64,000 nucleotides of DNA from Siphonodentalium dalli (GCA_032622095.1 CP136067.1:56215899-56279898), one strand, 5' to 3'; shown: positions 10,465 to 23,510, counted from the stretch's first letter. The notes: a model not told the origin generated them from the sequence alone. Program-made: numbers and translations.

Positions 10465-12359
10465 ACCACATCAACACGACTGGCCAGAAAACGCTTTAAA
10501 ATAAACCCTCCATATTAAATAGTGCGGTCATTTGACATCAGTAATATATAGTTGGAGCGTTGACGGCGCTACATATATATATAGAGCTTGATTTAGAACA
10601 AACGGGACTTCTTCAGCACCGAACAATAAAGAGCGTTCCCTGTTATATGTTAAAATAAAGAGCGCTTATCTCAATTCTAATTTTAAAAATTAAAATAGCT
10701 GAATGATTGCTGATGTTGTTCAGAGTGTATGATGCCTCTCGGTATATATCCACATGATCCCTCCTTCCAAAAATACGTTTACATTCTTTGAGGGGTTCAA
10801 ACGAGATCAGGCCAAATTCGTTTAAGTGATCCTGAATAACGTGGTCGGGTTTCTACACGGTCGCATTACACGTAATTCGTTACATAGCCGATGGGAAGCA
10901 CTAACTAATTTCATAACGCGCAAGACAATACACGGTAGGCCATTAACTTACTCATTCGTCAGCCGTCAAAAAGAATCACAGGGAGCCACGATTCCATCTG
11001 ATTCTCAATAATAAAAAACACGTTGTCGGCGAGTTATCTCATAAAGAACGAGAACGCGGAACTAGATATTACACGGATATACTGTATTGGGCCGACTGGG
11101 AGACGAGCTCAGATTATACCATACGATCCAATCAGATATATTACACGAATATTAATATCCGCCGATAATAGTGACCCGGCTGTTTTTCACAGACGTCCTA
11201 TACTCAAAGAGCATATTTCACCACAATGAACAATCCCTTTCGTTGTCTTTAAAATAGTTTCATATTGTATATGTGGCGTCGTTTCCAAACAACAACGACT
11301 CATTTTCTGGCTGATTTGATAAAATCATTGAATTGTCTGAGAAAAGATTGGAACGGCAGCTCACTTTTTATACATTACTTGTCTTCTCGCTTCGAAAAGG
11401 AAAGAAAATGTGCGTTGACAATAACAAAATATTTCCACAATTCCTAGTTTATAGTACTTGCATAAAATTCGCACCTACTGTTTCGATTGACGCAACGCCT
11501 CGTAGTACATATATTCCATGCTCATAATTGCTATGAGTTACTGTATCTTATATACAGCGCAACCCAGAGCAGACATAATAACTATCATCCAAGTCTATTG
11601 AACCCATTGACTTGGGGATCAGGCACAAATCCAAATCCATTTTCTCATTGTTGTTTTTGTTTGTAATATTATGTATCGTGAATGTACAACTGGGAGATAA
11701 AATATGTTTACTCTAACGCGCAAACTATTGCAATTGGCACCGATTAGATGCTGGGTCAAGCACAAGCATAATCATAGTACTAAACAAGCGCCATGGATCT
11801 ACAGTGACGACTTTGACCAAAAGGATGTCAACATGACTGTTGTAATATGCCACACATAACATTATCAAATTATTGCAACCTCTGATAACTTTCCCCTGAC
11901 CTGGCCCTTTGTGCGAACTGAAATAACACTTATCTATGTTACTATGATATGAGTTTGAATCTCGCCGTCTGACTGCTGAGTTGAACAACAGTGGCTATAT
12001 GTTTTGAGTTATGCGGAGTGTGTATGTGGAGCTATTATAAAAACGTTATTCAAATCTCGCGCCTATAGTAGTGGCTCTTGATAAAGGTCGCTCGTGTTGT
12101 GACGGCTTCGTTGTACCAGCCATATTGTGATAATGGTATCATATAATGATCTGATCAAACTAGAGAATCTCTTGTACAAATGCCTGCAGTAGGTTCATTG
12201 GTTGCCTTGCACACATGACTAGGATAATAGTGTTCAAAGGAATGTATAATAGCTTAGTAACAGGTATCTCAAAACATTCATATGCCGAAGATTTCCGAAA
12301 AATTCGTCGATATAGCAGTGCGTGCATTTTTTAAAAATTGTTTCATGTTAAGATAACGC
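10465..12359. other. No gene recognised; unassigned DNA
   Basis: A pair of AATAAAGAGCG motifs near 10625 and 10656 resembles the repeated AAAGAGCGTT inside the TTAA/AGG MITEs, but terminal repeats are absent. The open frames of 60-87 codons here have no recognisable motifs. Confidence 0.4.
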
Positions 12360-12530
12360 AATAATTTTTTCCTGAAGTTACAGGGGGGGGGGGTCGCGGA
12401 AAAAATTTACATCTATAGGGCGAAAAAAATGTTTTTGCACCTCTCGGGGACCCACCACCCCTCTACCTGCAATTTTTTTCTTTTTTTTCCGCACAAATTT
12501 TTGGGACCCACCCCCCAAAATCTTACAAAA
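12360..12530 (+). repeat. Left arm of G/C-tract inverted repeat
   Basis: GAAGTTACAGGGGGGGGGGG runs into TCGCGGAAAAAATTTACATC and TATAGGGCG. The region near 14085-14210 carries the same order inverted: TATATGGAATTTTTGTGCGC, then GACCCCCCCCCC, then TGGAAGTTACG. The arms are about 120-150 bp and imperfect. They may be the ends of a 1.85-kb non-autonomous element. Confidence 0.5.
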
Positions 12531-14084
12531 AACATAAAATGTAAACCAAATCATAGCCTAGCAAAGAATTGTTCCGTTTCTTATTATTTAATACTATTCC
12601 CAGCATTTTAATAAACCTCTAAACTGCTCTAAAGGGAGATAATTATATTAGTATAAAATGTGGAAATGCTGAATGCATGCACTTAAAAACATTGGGCATA
12701 ATGCCATAAAACATAATAATTATGAGGTAATACACATCCTGATATCCTCAATAACCAAGGCCCACTAGAAATACTGTAGTAATAGGGGTAGAACAAATTT
12801 CATCTCCCCTATTTATGTGATATATATCTGCACATGGGTATGATGGGACCCAAGGAAAGTCACACTCACAGCAGCTCGCAGTCTAAATACATGTATGTAT
12901 GTCATGTTGGTGTGCAGATTGACATATACCAATATTAGTGAAGAATTGGTAGTATTATTAACTTATTATCAGAGTATAAAGTTTAGTTTAAAGCCAGCGG
13001 AGATATCACATGGAAACCCATTATAAGAACAAGCATCCTGGATCAGACTGTCTAGTTAAGATATGTGACTCTAAGAAAGTTCGCACGAAGAGAGTTGCAT
13101 AGATTACCTGTGCAGTTTGATCCTGGTTAGTATGATTTATAATTAGTTTCAAGAACAAAGTTCATATTAGTCATGTTTATATTCTAACTTTATGTTGCAT
13201 ATGGAATAAGTTGAGACTTTAATACCAAAAGCTACTTTTATAGTTACATTGCTCTGTCCTGCTATATCCTAAATTGAATATCAAAGCAACCAATAGTGAA
13301 CAAGCAACTAATAATTACAATACCATATGTATTGGCAGTCAAATAACTGGAACTCCAAGATATACTACCTTACTACATGTATCTGTACAGTATGTAACTG
13401 CTTAGACTTGTGAATAATTGTGGTCGAATTAATATCACAAAAGGCTAAGCTTTCATATTGTTATCCAAATAGTATGAATTTTTTGTATGAGTTATTTTGT
13501 TTTATAGTTTTAAACCAGTGGAATATAGTGGAATTGTTATTTTTGTTTGTATCAAGATAATATCATCAAGTTTATCTTGATAACAAATAATATCCATTAT
13601 GTGGATTAAGAACAGAAGATGGTAATCATTTCATAATTATGCTTATATGTAAGCATTGTCGACTGATCGTGTCTGAGCATATAATTATGTTATATCAGTA
13701 AACAAATTTGTCAAAAGTAATTGCAAAATTCATCACAGAATTCATCAATATAAACTCAGCTTTATATTTTGTTCAAACCCTTAAAGGGATACACATGTGT
13801 GTATATGTATAGCTATAACATACACTTTGACATCCAATTGAAAGGCTATCTTGGATATGCATATTATAAATGTTTGTTCTTGTGTTTTAATGTTTGTTAT
13901 ATGATTTGTTTATATATATATAATATATCTTTCATCCGTCGAAATCTGGTACATTAATTTTGACATACATCAGCATACATACACCCCTAAATGGTAGTTA
14001 GTTCTGGTTAGTATGTTTTAAATAGCCTAGTGTGTCATATGGTTGATATTAACAGATTACATGAGCACAAAAACAGTGATTTTA
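12531..14084. other. AT-rich DNA between inverted arms; no gene
   Basis: No transposase motif is visible in any frame. If the flanking arms are terminal repeats, this is the body of a non-coding element. Confidence 0.35.
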
Positions 14085-14215
14085 AGTGGAGGAAAAAATT
14101 TGCATTTTTTGTCATTCACGCATTTTTTCCGGGTCCAAATGACCCACCCACCCCCGCCCTATATATGGAATTTTTGTGCGCGACCCCCCCCCCTGGAAGT
14201 TACGCCTTATTCCGT
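14085..14215 (-). repeat. Right arm of G/C-tract inverted repeat
   Basis: This is the inverted counterpart of 12360-12530, with GGGTCCAAATGACCCACCCA and a C tract before TGGAAGTTACGCC. The open frames of 97-156 codons that cross it are low-complexity and not supported as genes. Confidence 0.5.
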
Positions 14216-15156
14216 TTACAAAATTGCAATGAATACAAATGCCGAAACATTTCATTGGGACCCAATCATCGTGTTCGAAGTTGTATTTTTTATGACTCCA
14301 ATTTGTCTTTCTGGGAAATATAATGCTCACATAATGGTAGTTCAGATATATATCGACCTATGTCGATACGGGAAAAATTCAAATGGCTTTAAGCCCTTAT
14401 ATATAGCGCTATATAAAACCGTCATTATTATTAGTACTATAAATTTATTTTGTCCAGGAAATCCGTTCAGATATATCCGAATGCTCTTGACTCAGTCAGT
14501 AAAGTACACATGAGGTTGGCACACAATGCGCCGCCAATTGGGGTTCAACTCACAATAAGCGTGTATCTGTGATTCAAATGCCATGGGTGTTAACCTAATG
14601 TTGTATAGCGTGATTCTGACAATTACTGTGTAGGTTTCTTACCGATGGGGAGTGGTTTCTACGTGCCGTGAATTGATTTTACAGTAACCATAACTTTATG
14701 TGCACACGTGCCCAATATTTCCCACACCAATAAATGATAACATCGGAGTATTCTAGCGACAGATCCAAAAGCAATACTACAGTACAAAAGTAAACAAAAA
14801 TAATGCATTCGGTCAATTATTTAGGACAACGAAGCTTGTCTTGGGAGATGATTCCTGTTTTCACATGAATTGGTCGCAGAAATAGAACACAAGCTTACAT
14901 ATACCGTAGCGGGAGATAATGCACATAATTATACGCTTTTTATTGTTTCGCCAAGGAGAATTGACATGACCGTTAAAACTTATAGAATAAAAAAAATAAA
15001 ATAACTTAGGTAATGCTTTCCACAGACCATGCAAGTCCGTACATGAGTATATTTGTCGACCGCTGGTAATACATGTACATGTAGTACAAACCCGTTGCTA
15101 CTTAAAATATGGTTGACTATACACTCTTAGAAAATACTGTCGGTTTGGCGGTGTCT
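14216..15156. other. No gene recognised
   Basis: Only short frames are present, without motifs. Confidence 0.4.
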
Positions 15157-15214
15157 GACCGTCGTAACCCGACGGTCCCATACCGTTTCATCAGTTGAAC
15201 GGTGAATCACCGTT
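15157..15214. repeat. Two short perfect hairpins
   Basis: GACCGTCG pairs with CGACGGTC at 15157-15177, with a 5-bp loop. AACGGTGAATCACCGTT forms a tight palindrome at 15198-15214. Related palindromic GACCGTTAAACGGTC occurs at about 17022. This may be the end of an unrecognised element. Confidence 0.5.
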
Positions 15215-15944
15215 GTTTTATGCGCCCCCTCAAAGTTAAAAATGTGCGTGTTTCCAAGTTCATGACGTCAAAATTCAACAATATATTTATCGGCGACCAA
15301 ATTATATAGTGACCCCATACAGTATGACTGAATCTGACTCTGCTGATATTTATTATCTATTATTAATTGTTTGTATTCAGTGCAATGATTCGGTATATTT
15401 ATTATGTGCAATGAACAGACCCGTCTTGTCTTGCGTCCGCAATTACGTTATTTTCATGAGCTGTTATTTTTATCACTCACGAATTTCTTTCTCCGTGTCA
15501 TCGTCACGCTGAAAAAAAACATTGTTTTTTTTGGAAAAATGTGATCTCTAAAGTTGTGGACTAATGTTAAAACTGTCTGACTTCGGTTCCGATATGAACG
15601 GACAAGTTCCAAATCTGCGAAGACCGGCTTAATATTTGATATTTTCGACTAAATTGTGACAACTGGGTTGTCTTCGAGGTGCCATTTCGAGCTGTCGGCT
15701 ATTACTTGTCTAAATTTCGTCTCAGTGTTCATGTTGAAATTGACGGTACTATGACTAAGTGTTGTTATACTAGTATACACAGTTTGATGTATCACGCTAA
15801 TAAATTTCATCGAAAAATGTGGGACTATATAGAAGAACGTTGTCGCCAAATCATCACGCATAGTTATTACGGGCTTTGCTGTTGTCTTGAAGGTTTCAAT
15901 CCCAACTAGCTGTGATATATTGTCGTGATGTATGCACTCACCTG
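15215..15944. other. No gene recognised
   Basis: A 76-codon frame at 15679-15909 has no recognisable domain, and a 126-codon minus frame runs into the adjacent MITE. Neither is supported. Confidence 0.4.
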
Positions 15945-15948
15945 TTAA

Positions 15949-16441
15949 AGGTACGGTTGGCCTTGGCGGTGGGTATCCTGTGAAAATATTTCCACCCGTC
16001 AAAAACCGCCACAAACAGAAAAACATCAAAATGTAGACAGACTTTGTCCGTATACAAATAAGAAATATCGCATAAACAGTATGTTATTGTCAAATGTTTG
16101 ACAATTGTTATGTAAACAAAAGCATAAAAAGTAACTTTTCTGGTGTTTGTTTATATTATGATGGTAAACATAAAGAGCGTTCTTTGTGGTCGAATTCCTT
16201 ATATGGAACTAATAAAGAGCGTTCATGCCGTTTGTGTGTGATTAGCCAGTAGCATCGTGCTGTTTTCTGTAACACAATCAGGCTCTTGCTTAGGTAAAAT
16301 ATATTAGGTCTTTATGATAACATGCTGTTTACGTGATGGTCATGGTATATATGAACGAAACTGTATGCGTTTTAATGTTTTTCTGTTTACGGTGATTAGA
16401 ACAAATATGAATATTTTCGACAACTAAGGCCTCACGTGCCT
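15949..16441 (+). mobile_element. TTAA/AGG MITE (Kolobok/T2-like), copy A
   Basis: TTAA at 15945-15948 and 16442-16445 flanks a 493-bp element. The left end is AGGTACGGTTGGCCTTGGCG and the inverted right end is AGGCACGTGAGGCCTTAG. TTAA duplication with termini starting AGG matches the T2/Kolobok MITE pattern (TTAAAGG) more than piggyBac (TTAACCC). Inside, AAAGAGCGTT occurs twice about 45 bp apart and ACAGTATGTTATTGTC faces GATAACATGCTGTTTACG. There is no coding capacity. Confidence 0.75.
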
Positions 16442-16445
16442 TTAA

Positions 16446-19146
16446 AACAGAACCCGTGTTTCCAAGTGACTGGACAATTTCGCGCCTTTCATGTTACCAA
16501 AAAGTATGCCATTAAGATGTTTTACTTTTACAGGTACATACATTTGAGTTTTAACTGTGATACATGTATCTTTCTTCCTTTGTGTCTTAAAAGGGCATAC
16601 ACAATTCATATGTTAGAATGGTCGCAATTAGTATTACTCTTAATTGAAGGATGGGCTTTTCAGCTACATGTTGTATTATCGTTTTTTATTTACAGCCATA
16701 TTTATACAGTAGTCAGTGAAAGGTGAACACATCACACACTCTTTTTCTGGATTAAATTCCACGAGCCAGATAACAAGTTTGATCCTCTTCAAATTTCAAA
16801 GTTTCATAAGTAGTGTCTGTCACATTATGCATTGAGGAGAACTAAGATGTATTTTTCAGTTACGAATAATACTAATTTCGACCATTCTAAAACATATGAA
16901 TCGTAATGCCTATCGGGAAATCATATTGTCCCCATGGGCTAATACTACGGTAAATTAGCATATTAAGAGCAAAAAATTGGTGGTGGTACCCGTCAAAAAT
17001 TCCATTCATCTGAGTCGTCTGACCGTTAAACGGTCTGACTGCTACTGGTTACAGTCTTCCAGTTACTTGAACATATGGTACAAATAAAGTGGCTTGTGTG
17101 GAAAGTTGAACACCGCCGAGAACGATCTGTCGCATCGGCAGGCTTCCCATAGAGCAAGGTTTATGGAACAACGTTGAAATAACTCAACGATTATGCACGC
17201 TATGCCGTGCCGAGATTGGTACCACAAAATTTTACACCTCGGTGAACTTAGAGAACTAAGAGAAAAGTATCTTAAGCCATATTTCTATAAGAGGCTAAAT
17301 GTATTGAAATTAGCCACTCTGTTCAGAACCCACAACGAGAAAACATTGAGAAAACTATCATTAGGCATACGACATGCGGTTTAATTCCTATAACCATTCA
17401 AAATGCATAGCCAACGACCGAACACGAAACCAATAACACCGAACTCAATATCAATATAACCTGATATATCTATCAGATAAATATAATTATATACAGATAA
17501 AAAAAATATTGCTATATACTATATATATTATCCACATTAACAACTATGCAACAATTTATATTTGCATCGATATTTGCAAAATGTTTATGTTATATCTATT
17601 TTGATGATCAGATTTACTGATAAATTGAAATTGAAATTGGGTTAGTGTAAAGATCATTGGGTCCGCAAATAAGAATTTACGCAACAAATCAATTCCTACT
17701 AATGTGTTAGTTCATCGCACAAGACGTCCAAAGTATAGGCTACAGTGCTTTTGATAACTACATTTTGTCAATATCTGTTATTTCCAATACGGTGTAATAT
17801 CAATGTGTCAATCGAATGTCACATCCATAATTTACACATCTGAATATGCAATTTTAGTTATTGTTGAAACTTGGTCGTATACTTTGTTTGGAAACTCCGT
17901 CGGAGTAACCAGTTATTTTGTGGAAACATGAAACTATACCGGAGGGTCCCATTGTTAAATACTGCAAATAATAGCTAATTTTCCACAACTCAATTCTCAA
18001 ACATTCTTCAAGCCGAAATAATCCCTATACCAGAGGTGTACGCATCCAGTGAGAAAGTTCGCTGCATGAAGGCCAGCCGGGATGGACATGGACTTATACA
18101 GTGTCAAGCGGCTGAGAGGAGATATTTGAAGTGACATGGCTGTAGTTCGGTGTTTTGCAACAAGTAAACATGTTTACAATAATACAGCTATAATTATGTG
18201 TATTATATCAATGATAAACAAAAGTATTTCTATCACTCTTGATTTTAGCAATCCTGAGACATCGAACACCCCATGTGGCTACATGTAATTCACTGGTACT
18301 AGAACCGGAATTAATTTAATTCATTTATAATTCATATAAACTTCTGACATATAGTTACAATGAGGGAGAAAAGGGTAGTTATCGGTAACATTTGGGTTAC
18401 CTCCATTTGTTCCCATTGGACTGCACAATTCATCACGCGATATAATAAATAATGTATAGCCACTGGGGCGCGTCACGAAAAATCATGAGGATAATCGTCC
18501 ATTCCTCATCATTGCGAAGAGTTGTTTATTTACTCACCTGAAATATAAGAAATCTACCCTTGTTTGTGAGCATTAGAATTCAATTGGAACCATGATCCGT
18601 CGTTCGAATGACTGCACTGTCCTTTCGGGATTATAGTTTTCATTCATTCGCTAAACATCTACGATCTCATGTGGTGCATGTCGTGTGTCTGTCAAAGTGG
18701 ATATGATGAGCAGAACGTATGAACACTTCCAGTTTGGTAATCCACTAACTAAATTGAGAGATTATTAAATGTTACGCATCCGATCCAATTTGACACCGCG
18801 AGGGATGGCATTTCGCGAATGAAAAAATAACACGTTATGGCAAGGCGATAACGCACTGTCCTCGATGGAATCGCTCACACCACAACTACCTTATCATCAG
18901 CGAATTATGACGCGAGCCGGCGACCGTTGGTCTATCGTGAGTATATCATACGACGCGTGGTGCCGATACTAGGTCCTTCATCAAGAGCCGAAGCAGATAC
19001 TAGTGATGGGCCAATCATCTGCAGTCGATCTGTGTCGCTTGTTTCGAAGGTTCAATATCTTGAGCTCGATCACAGTTTCTAATGGCAATATACGAGTGTG
19101 TTGATATGATTTATTTGGGGTTTATGGTCCTTTCAGACGTGTTTTA
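16446..19146. other. No gene recognised; unassigned DNA
   Basis: This is 2.7 kb of mostly AT-rich sequence with frames up to 96 codons that carry no recognisable motif. Apart from the short palindrome near 17022, nothing is supportable. Confidence 0.4.
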
Positions 19147-19500
19147 GTTTAAACATATTTATTAAAAGCTAAACTCAGTTTAAGGAATCGGCTCACAAGT
19201 TACAGAACTTACAGTTGATCCTCTCCCAGCAAATGTTACAAATGATAGAAATACAGAAGATGAGATTTACAGCGCAATACAAATACAATCTAAACAAATA
19301 CATTTGGAGAAAAACCGTCATCTGGCGACAGGAAGAGATTCTCTACCACATTTCCATCTGATTTGTAAAAGCTCCAATTCAGCCGTTATGCCATATCCTG
19401 ATGTGGACAGTTTATCGGTGGAGGAAAGCAGCCCATGAGCTGCATGTAGAAATCACTGACGCCCGGAATGGAACTGAGAAATGATGAAGTATGTAAATCT
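19147..19500 (-). mobile_element. LINE/SINE 3' end sharing the ATATGTTTAAAC terminus
   Basis: The minus strand ends AATAAATATGTTTAAAC at 19147. That is the same 3' terminus as the two CR1/L2-type LINEs in this window (24803 minus; about 41676 plus). Upstream of it I find no RT coding, so this is a truncated copy or a SINE using the same RT. Its 5' limit is a guess. Confidence 0.4.
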
Positions 19501-20067
19501 ACTATGAATTAACACTTACTAAACGCTTTTTTAACGCTACAAATAAAATTGTGGGTGCAAGTATAAAGAGGATTTTAACTTTAATGTATTGATATTATGT
19601 CTACGGGTCGTCGCTATCTGGCCGGTGTGTTGGCAGTAATTCTAATTAGATGCACCAACAGAATACGTAGCAACATCCTCACGAATTAATGGATTTAGTG
19701 TTTTTTTCACAGGATGGTATTCTCTGGCCATTATATTTCCATTATAGGCCGACCTTACGTGTGGGCAAATGTCAGGTGTGAAAGGTAATGGTAGATGCTG
19801 TCGATGGGATACTCACACCAAACTGGTTAAGACATCAGCAGTCACACTGAGCACTAGCTCATTAGTGCTCATAACATGATTATGGCGTCTGGGTTTCTTC
19901 GTTTGATGCTCATCGTGCGTGGATGGTTTTTGTACGCGGGGGTATCCTTGTACATTCTAGTGATTTCCACTAATATAGAAACTTCCTCATATAGCATAGC
20001 CTTTGCAGCAATGCTAAAACTCAACCCGCCAAGTTCTCATATTAATATGATTCTTCAAAAACGTTTA
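19501..20067. other. No gene recognised
   Basis: A 77-codon frame (19876-20109) has a hydrophobic start but runs into the adjacent MITE-like repeat, so it is not supported. Confidence 0.35.
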
Positions 20068-20433
20068 CCAACATATCCTCGCGCAAATACGCATATAATC
20101 GACCTATAATGTGAAGCAGGTACATGTGTTATTTTATTCTGAAATAAGCAGATAATGGACTCATACCGGTTATTTAGTTTTATGGCGCGAGCCACAGTGA
20201 ACACACGAGTTAAATGGCATACACCTTAAAAGTCGTGAGTTGGTATTTTTTGTCATTATCAGCGCATAATCTGCTTAGTATCTCCTCATTATGAGCCGAT
20301 AGTGTAACTAAAACGCCCTCATTTTTAGCATATTATCGACTCAAAATGAGGCAATTCTAAGCACATTATCTACCTAAAATAAGTTTTATTATAATCAGAT
20401 AGTGTGCGAGTTTTCGAGAAAACAGGCTGACTT
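20068..20433 (+). mobile_element. Palindromic MITE-like repeat, copy 4 of 4
   Basis: CTCGCGCAAATACGCATATA, ATCGACCTATAATGTGAA, TTCTGAAATAAGCAGATAAT, the palindromic CATAATCTGCTTAG...TATCGACTCAAAATGAGG block, and the end AAAACAGGCTGAC all match copy 3 in order. Confidence 0.65.
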
Positions 20434-20830
20434 TTACAGAATTTTTCATGAAATTATGGTATAGACTTTTGATTTACAGAACAGAATAACCGAATGCTAC
20501 AGAGATTACTACTTTGTTTCATTCACTTATACTAAAACACAAGTTTGCTGCTATAAAGTATATTATCTGAGACAATAATACAATGTACTCACAGATGCCC
20601 AACCCTTTCTTTACTAAATACTCATTGACGAGTAGTTCCCTTTTGGAAATGTGTTAAACTTGTTATCTGAACATTTCCCAACAATGCATATGAATCCCTC
20701 TGCATTTGCATTATCTTTTGTCTGTCGGCTCATTTTCCATGAACACCCCTCCAAATGAATAACGTACCATTCCAATATATACCTTTATAACTAGTTGAGA
20801 GATTCCATTTAGTAAAGACAAAGGAAAATC
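20434..20830 (-). repeat. Partly inverted copy of the 8.6-9.0 kb flank
   Basis: Shared blocks, in reverse order and orientation relative to 8.6-9.0 kb, include AACCCTTTCTTTACTAAATA, CTCATTGACGAGTAGTTCCC and CATTCCAATATATACC. It is non-coding. Confidence 0.4.
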
Positions 20831-21700
20831 CGGCATCACTGTTCTAACAGTGTAACGCTTGAAATGAAAAGAAACTGGCGTCTGACATTTAACAACGAAT
20901 AATGGATCTCAGAAGAGATACATAAAGTAAACATAAAGTAATCTTGGCGATGTGATACAGTGCACGTCCTGATAAATAATTTTGTTCTACTCGCAAGGAA
21001 AATTGTTAGTAACAGGCATTCGTATTTTATCGTTAGCATTGCACCGAGGGGAAGTATTCATTCATCTGATCATTCTCGGTTGAAAATTAAAAGTAATTGC
21101 GTTCAGCAGATGCATACCAGGACACCCCACGAAGTTGCTTCGAAGAAGCAGGCAATCGGAACATATATAGGCGCGATACTCGATTTGAACTATTTCGAGC
21201 GCCCTTTTGTTATAGGCAGATTTGATATGTATAATTCAACATCACGACATAATATATACATTTCACTTGTCTGGTACATAGATGTGCGTATAAGGTATTG
21301 AGATACAGGTATGGATGAAGGGTGAGTACTCTGCTATTGCTTTAGAATATACATTGGTTTGTTTTATTTGACTTTGCATCCGACCAACGAGACGGTCATT
21401 TTAAAGTTTTAAGAAAATTTAGCTAACGAAGTTGGTCCTACTAGAATGGCATTCCGTTAGAGTTGATGTACACGTGCGCTCGACTTGGAGTCCTTAGCTA
21501 CGAAGTCGACTTATCTTTGATAAACCTTTTGGTTCTGAAATATAAATCGTTTCAACAGGACAGCTGGAGACGTGTACAATTAATGTTCAAATTGAAAACT
21601 TCTGCAAAGAAAACTTAAAATGGCTAGCGGCTGCACCGGCGATAAATCACAATAAACTTTTCTTCAAAGAAAAATGAAATCACTCAAAGTGAGTCATCAT
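20831..21700. other. No gene recognised
   Basis: A 113-codon frame (20960-21301) lacks motifs and has no supporting context. Confidence 0.35.
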
Positions 21701-22120
21701 TATTATGATCATGCCCACTGGGGCTCAGTCGTTTCATCGTAAAACGTACTTCTCCGATAAATGACTTCAGTGCGCAGTCGCGAAGCTTCGACGCGTTCCC
21801 GGTTTTTCAAAGTCACCAACGCTGCAAAATTGGAAAACGGGATAAGATGAAGATGGATAAGTGAGTATACAGATAAATTTATAGAACACACCCATATTAG
21901 CCGAGAGTACCGACTTTTCACCACGGGTAGAATTATGGTTTTTCCCACGAGCTTTTTGGCGAGTGGTTGAATCCACAATACCGAGTGGTGAACAATTGGT
22001 ACTCTCGGCTACTATGGGTGTAAGTGTGCGGATTTCCTCCGCCACTAAAGCTGGCAATGTATTAATATGGCCTTAGTTTCTGAAAGCGACATTAACCCCC
22101 AATCAATCAATCAATACATC
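21701..22120 (+). mobile_element. SINE-like repeat with (AATC)n tail
   Basis: The region ends GAAAGCGACATTAACCCCCA followed by AATCAATCAATCAATA. Short AATC tails of this kind are common on animal SINEs. Inside, ATTAGCCGAGAGTACCGA (21896) and TACTCTCGGCTACTATGG (21999) form an inverted repeat. No A/B box pair was convincingly identified, so the 5' boundary and tRNA/5S origin are unknown. Confidence 0.35.
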
Positions 22121-22450
22121 ATGGACCGAATTCGACATCAAGGTCCGAATCGGCATGTCCAGTTTATACCTAGTTTAAACTACTAGTTTAAACTGGGTTT
22201 TAGTAGTAAAACCAAGTTTTTCTCCACCGCTGGGACGGCATAGATTTGGTCGATTGCGCTACATGTGGGCCACACTTGTCCAATTGCAAGGATAGGAGGC
22301 GTGGTCAGTCTGCTTATTATCGCTACTTATCAATGCATTGTCCGGTCACGCGACCTGTTGTCGCTATCTAATCTCCTAACCAGGCGAATAACCCGTGCGC
22401 TTTGATAAATCACGACGAATGCACGGTCTGTTGCATAGCGGTTAGATATT
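22121..22450. repeat. TTTAAAC palindrome cluster and unassigned DNA
   Basis: CCTAGTTTAAACTACTAGTT followed by TAAACTGGGTTTTAG near 22170-22205 is a cluster of palindromic AGTTTAAACT motifs. A similar cluster is at about 62105-62150. Confidence 0.4.
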
Positions 22451-23510
22451 ATCTAATATCATGGACGAACATGACTTTTGGAACTCAAAAATATCTCTTG
22501 AGGGCATGGGCGGGGCCCCGCCACAAATACCCCATATAAACACCACCACCCCGGGGGAACCATCCGGACGGGTGAAAATGGGGTATGTACCATTTTCGAG
22601 AACGGGAAGGATTTCGGCGAATTTGACTGTATGAATGGGTGGCCCGCCCGAAATACGCGATAGAAACATCACCCCTCACCCCGGGATAATTGGGGTATGG
22701 ACCATTTTCGAGAACTGTAAGGATTTAGGCTAATAAATTTGGCAGCAGGAGTGGGTGGCCCGATCAAAATACATCATAGAACACCCCCCCCCCCCCCATC
22801 CATCACCCGGGGGTGCCACCCGAGGAGGTGGAAATTGGGTACGCCCAAATATCGAATAGAAACACCCAAGCCCTCACCCCCGGGGAAGGGTACCTCAAAT
22901 TACCCCTATAAACACCCCACATCCGGGCGGGGTGGGTTGGTTACCACCCGAGGGGTGAAGATGGGATATGAACCATGTTCGAGAACGGTAAGAATTTCGG
23001 CCAATTTGCGACAGGGGTGTGTGGCCCGCTCCAAATATCCCCTAGAAACACCATACCCTCATGGGTTAAAATGGGATCTGGAGCATTTTATTCATTATTC
23101 GCAAAAAACATGCCTCTGTCGGTCAATATTACGGCATGTGTAGGTGGCCCGCCCCACCCCTACCCCTCACCCGGCTGTCGGAATGGGGTATGGACCGTTA
23201 TCGAGAATGGTAAGGATTTCAGCCAATATGACAGCATTGGTGTGCGGCCCGCCCTCAAATATAGTCCACAGAAACACCCTCACCGCGGGTGGTTCTACCC
23301 GAGCGGGTGAAAATGGGGTATGGATCCCGGGATGCGGGTTGGGGTGTTTCTATGGGGGGCATTTGGGATGTGCCACCCATCGTTCTCTAAAATGGTCCAT
23401 ACCCCATTTCACCCCCCTCAGGGTGGTACCCCCGGGTGAGGTGTTTCTAGGGGGTAGTTGGAGCGAAATTGGCCGAAAGCCTTACAGTTCTCCAAAATAG
23501 TCCATACTCC
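22451..23510. repeat. GC-rich irregular minisatellite with inverted end
   Basis: Degenerate copies, about 110-220 bp apart, share GGGGTATGGACCATTTTCGA, GAACGGTAAGGATTTCGGCC, GTGTGTGGCCCGCC and AGAAACACC. From about 23340 the copies turn to the opposite strand (CCCATCGTTCTCTAAAATGG, TTTCTAGGGGGTAG). Base composition is far richer in G+C than the surroundings. Open frames of 111-134 codons arise from the repeat and are Pro/Gly-rich nonsense, not genes. Confidence 0.75.

Noticed and set aside
14030-14513. 97- and 156-codon overlapping frames
   Set aside because: Cross a C tract and an inverted repeat arm; two overlapping frames of similar quality and no domain.
15649-16029. 126-codon minus frame
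   Set aside because: Its first part lies in the TTAA/AGG MITE; no domain is recognisable.
21709-22057. Overlapping minus frames of 89 and 96 codons
   Set aside because: Both lie within the SINE-like repeat with the AATC tail.
22739-23500. Frames of 111-134 codons rich in Pro and Gly
   Set aside because: They follow the GC-rich minisatellite and change frame with each copy.
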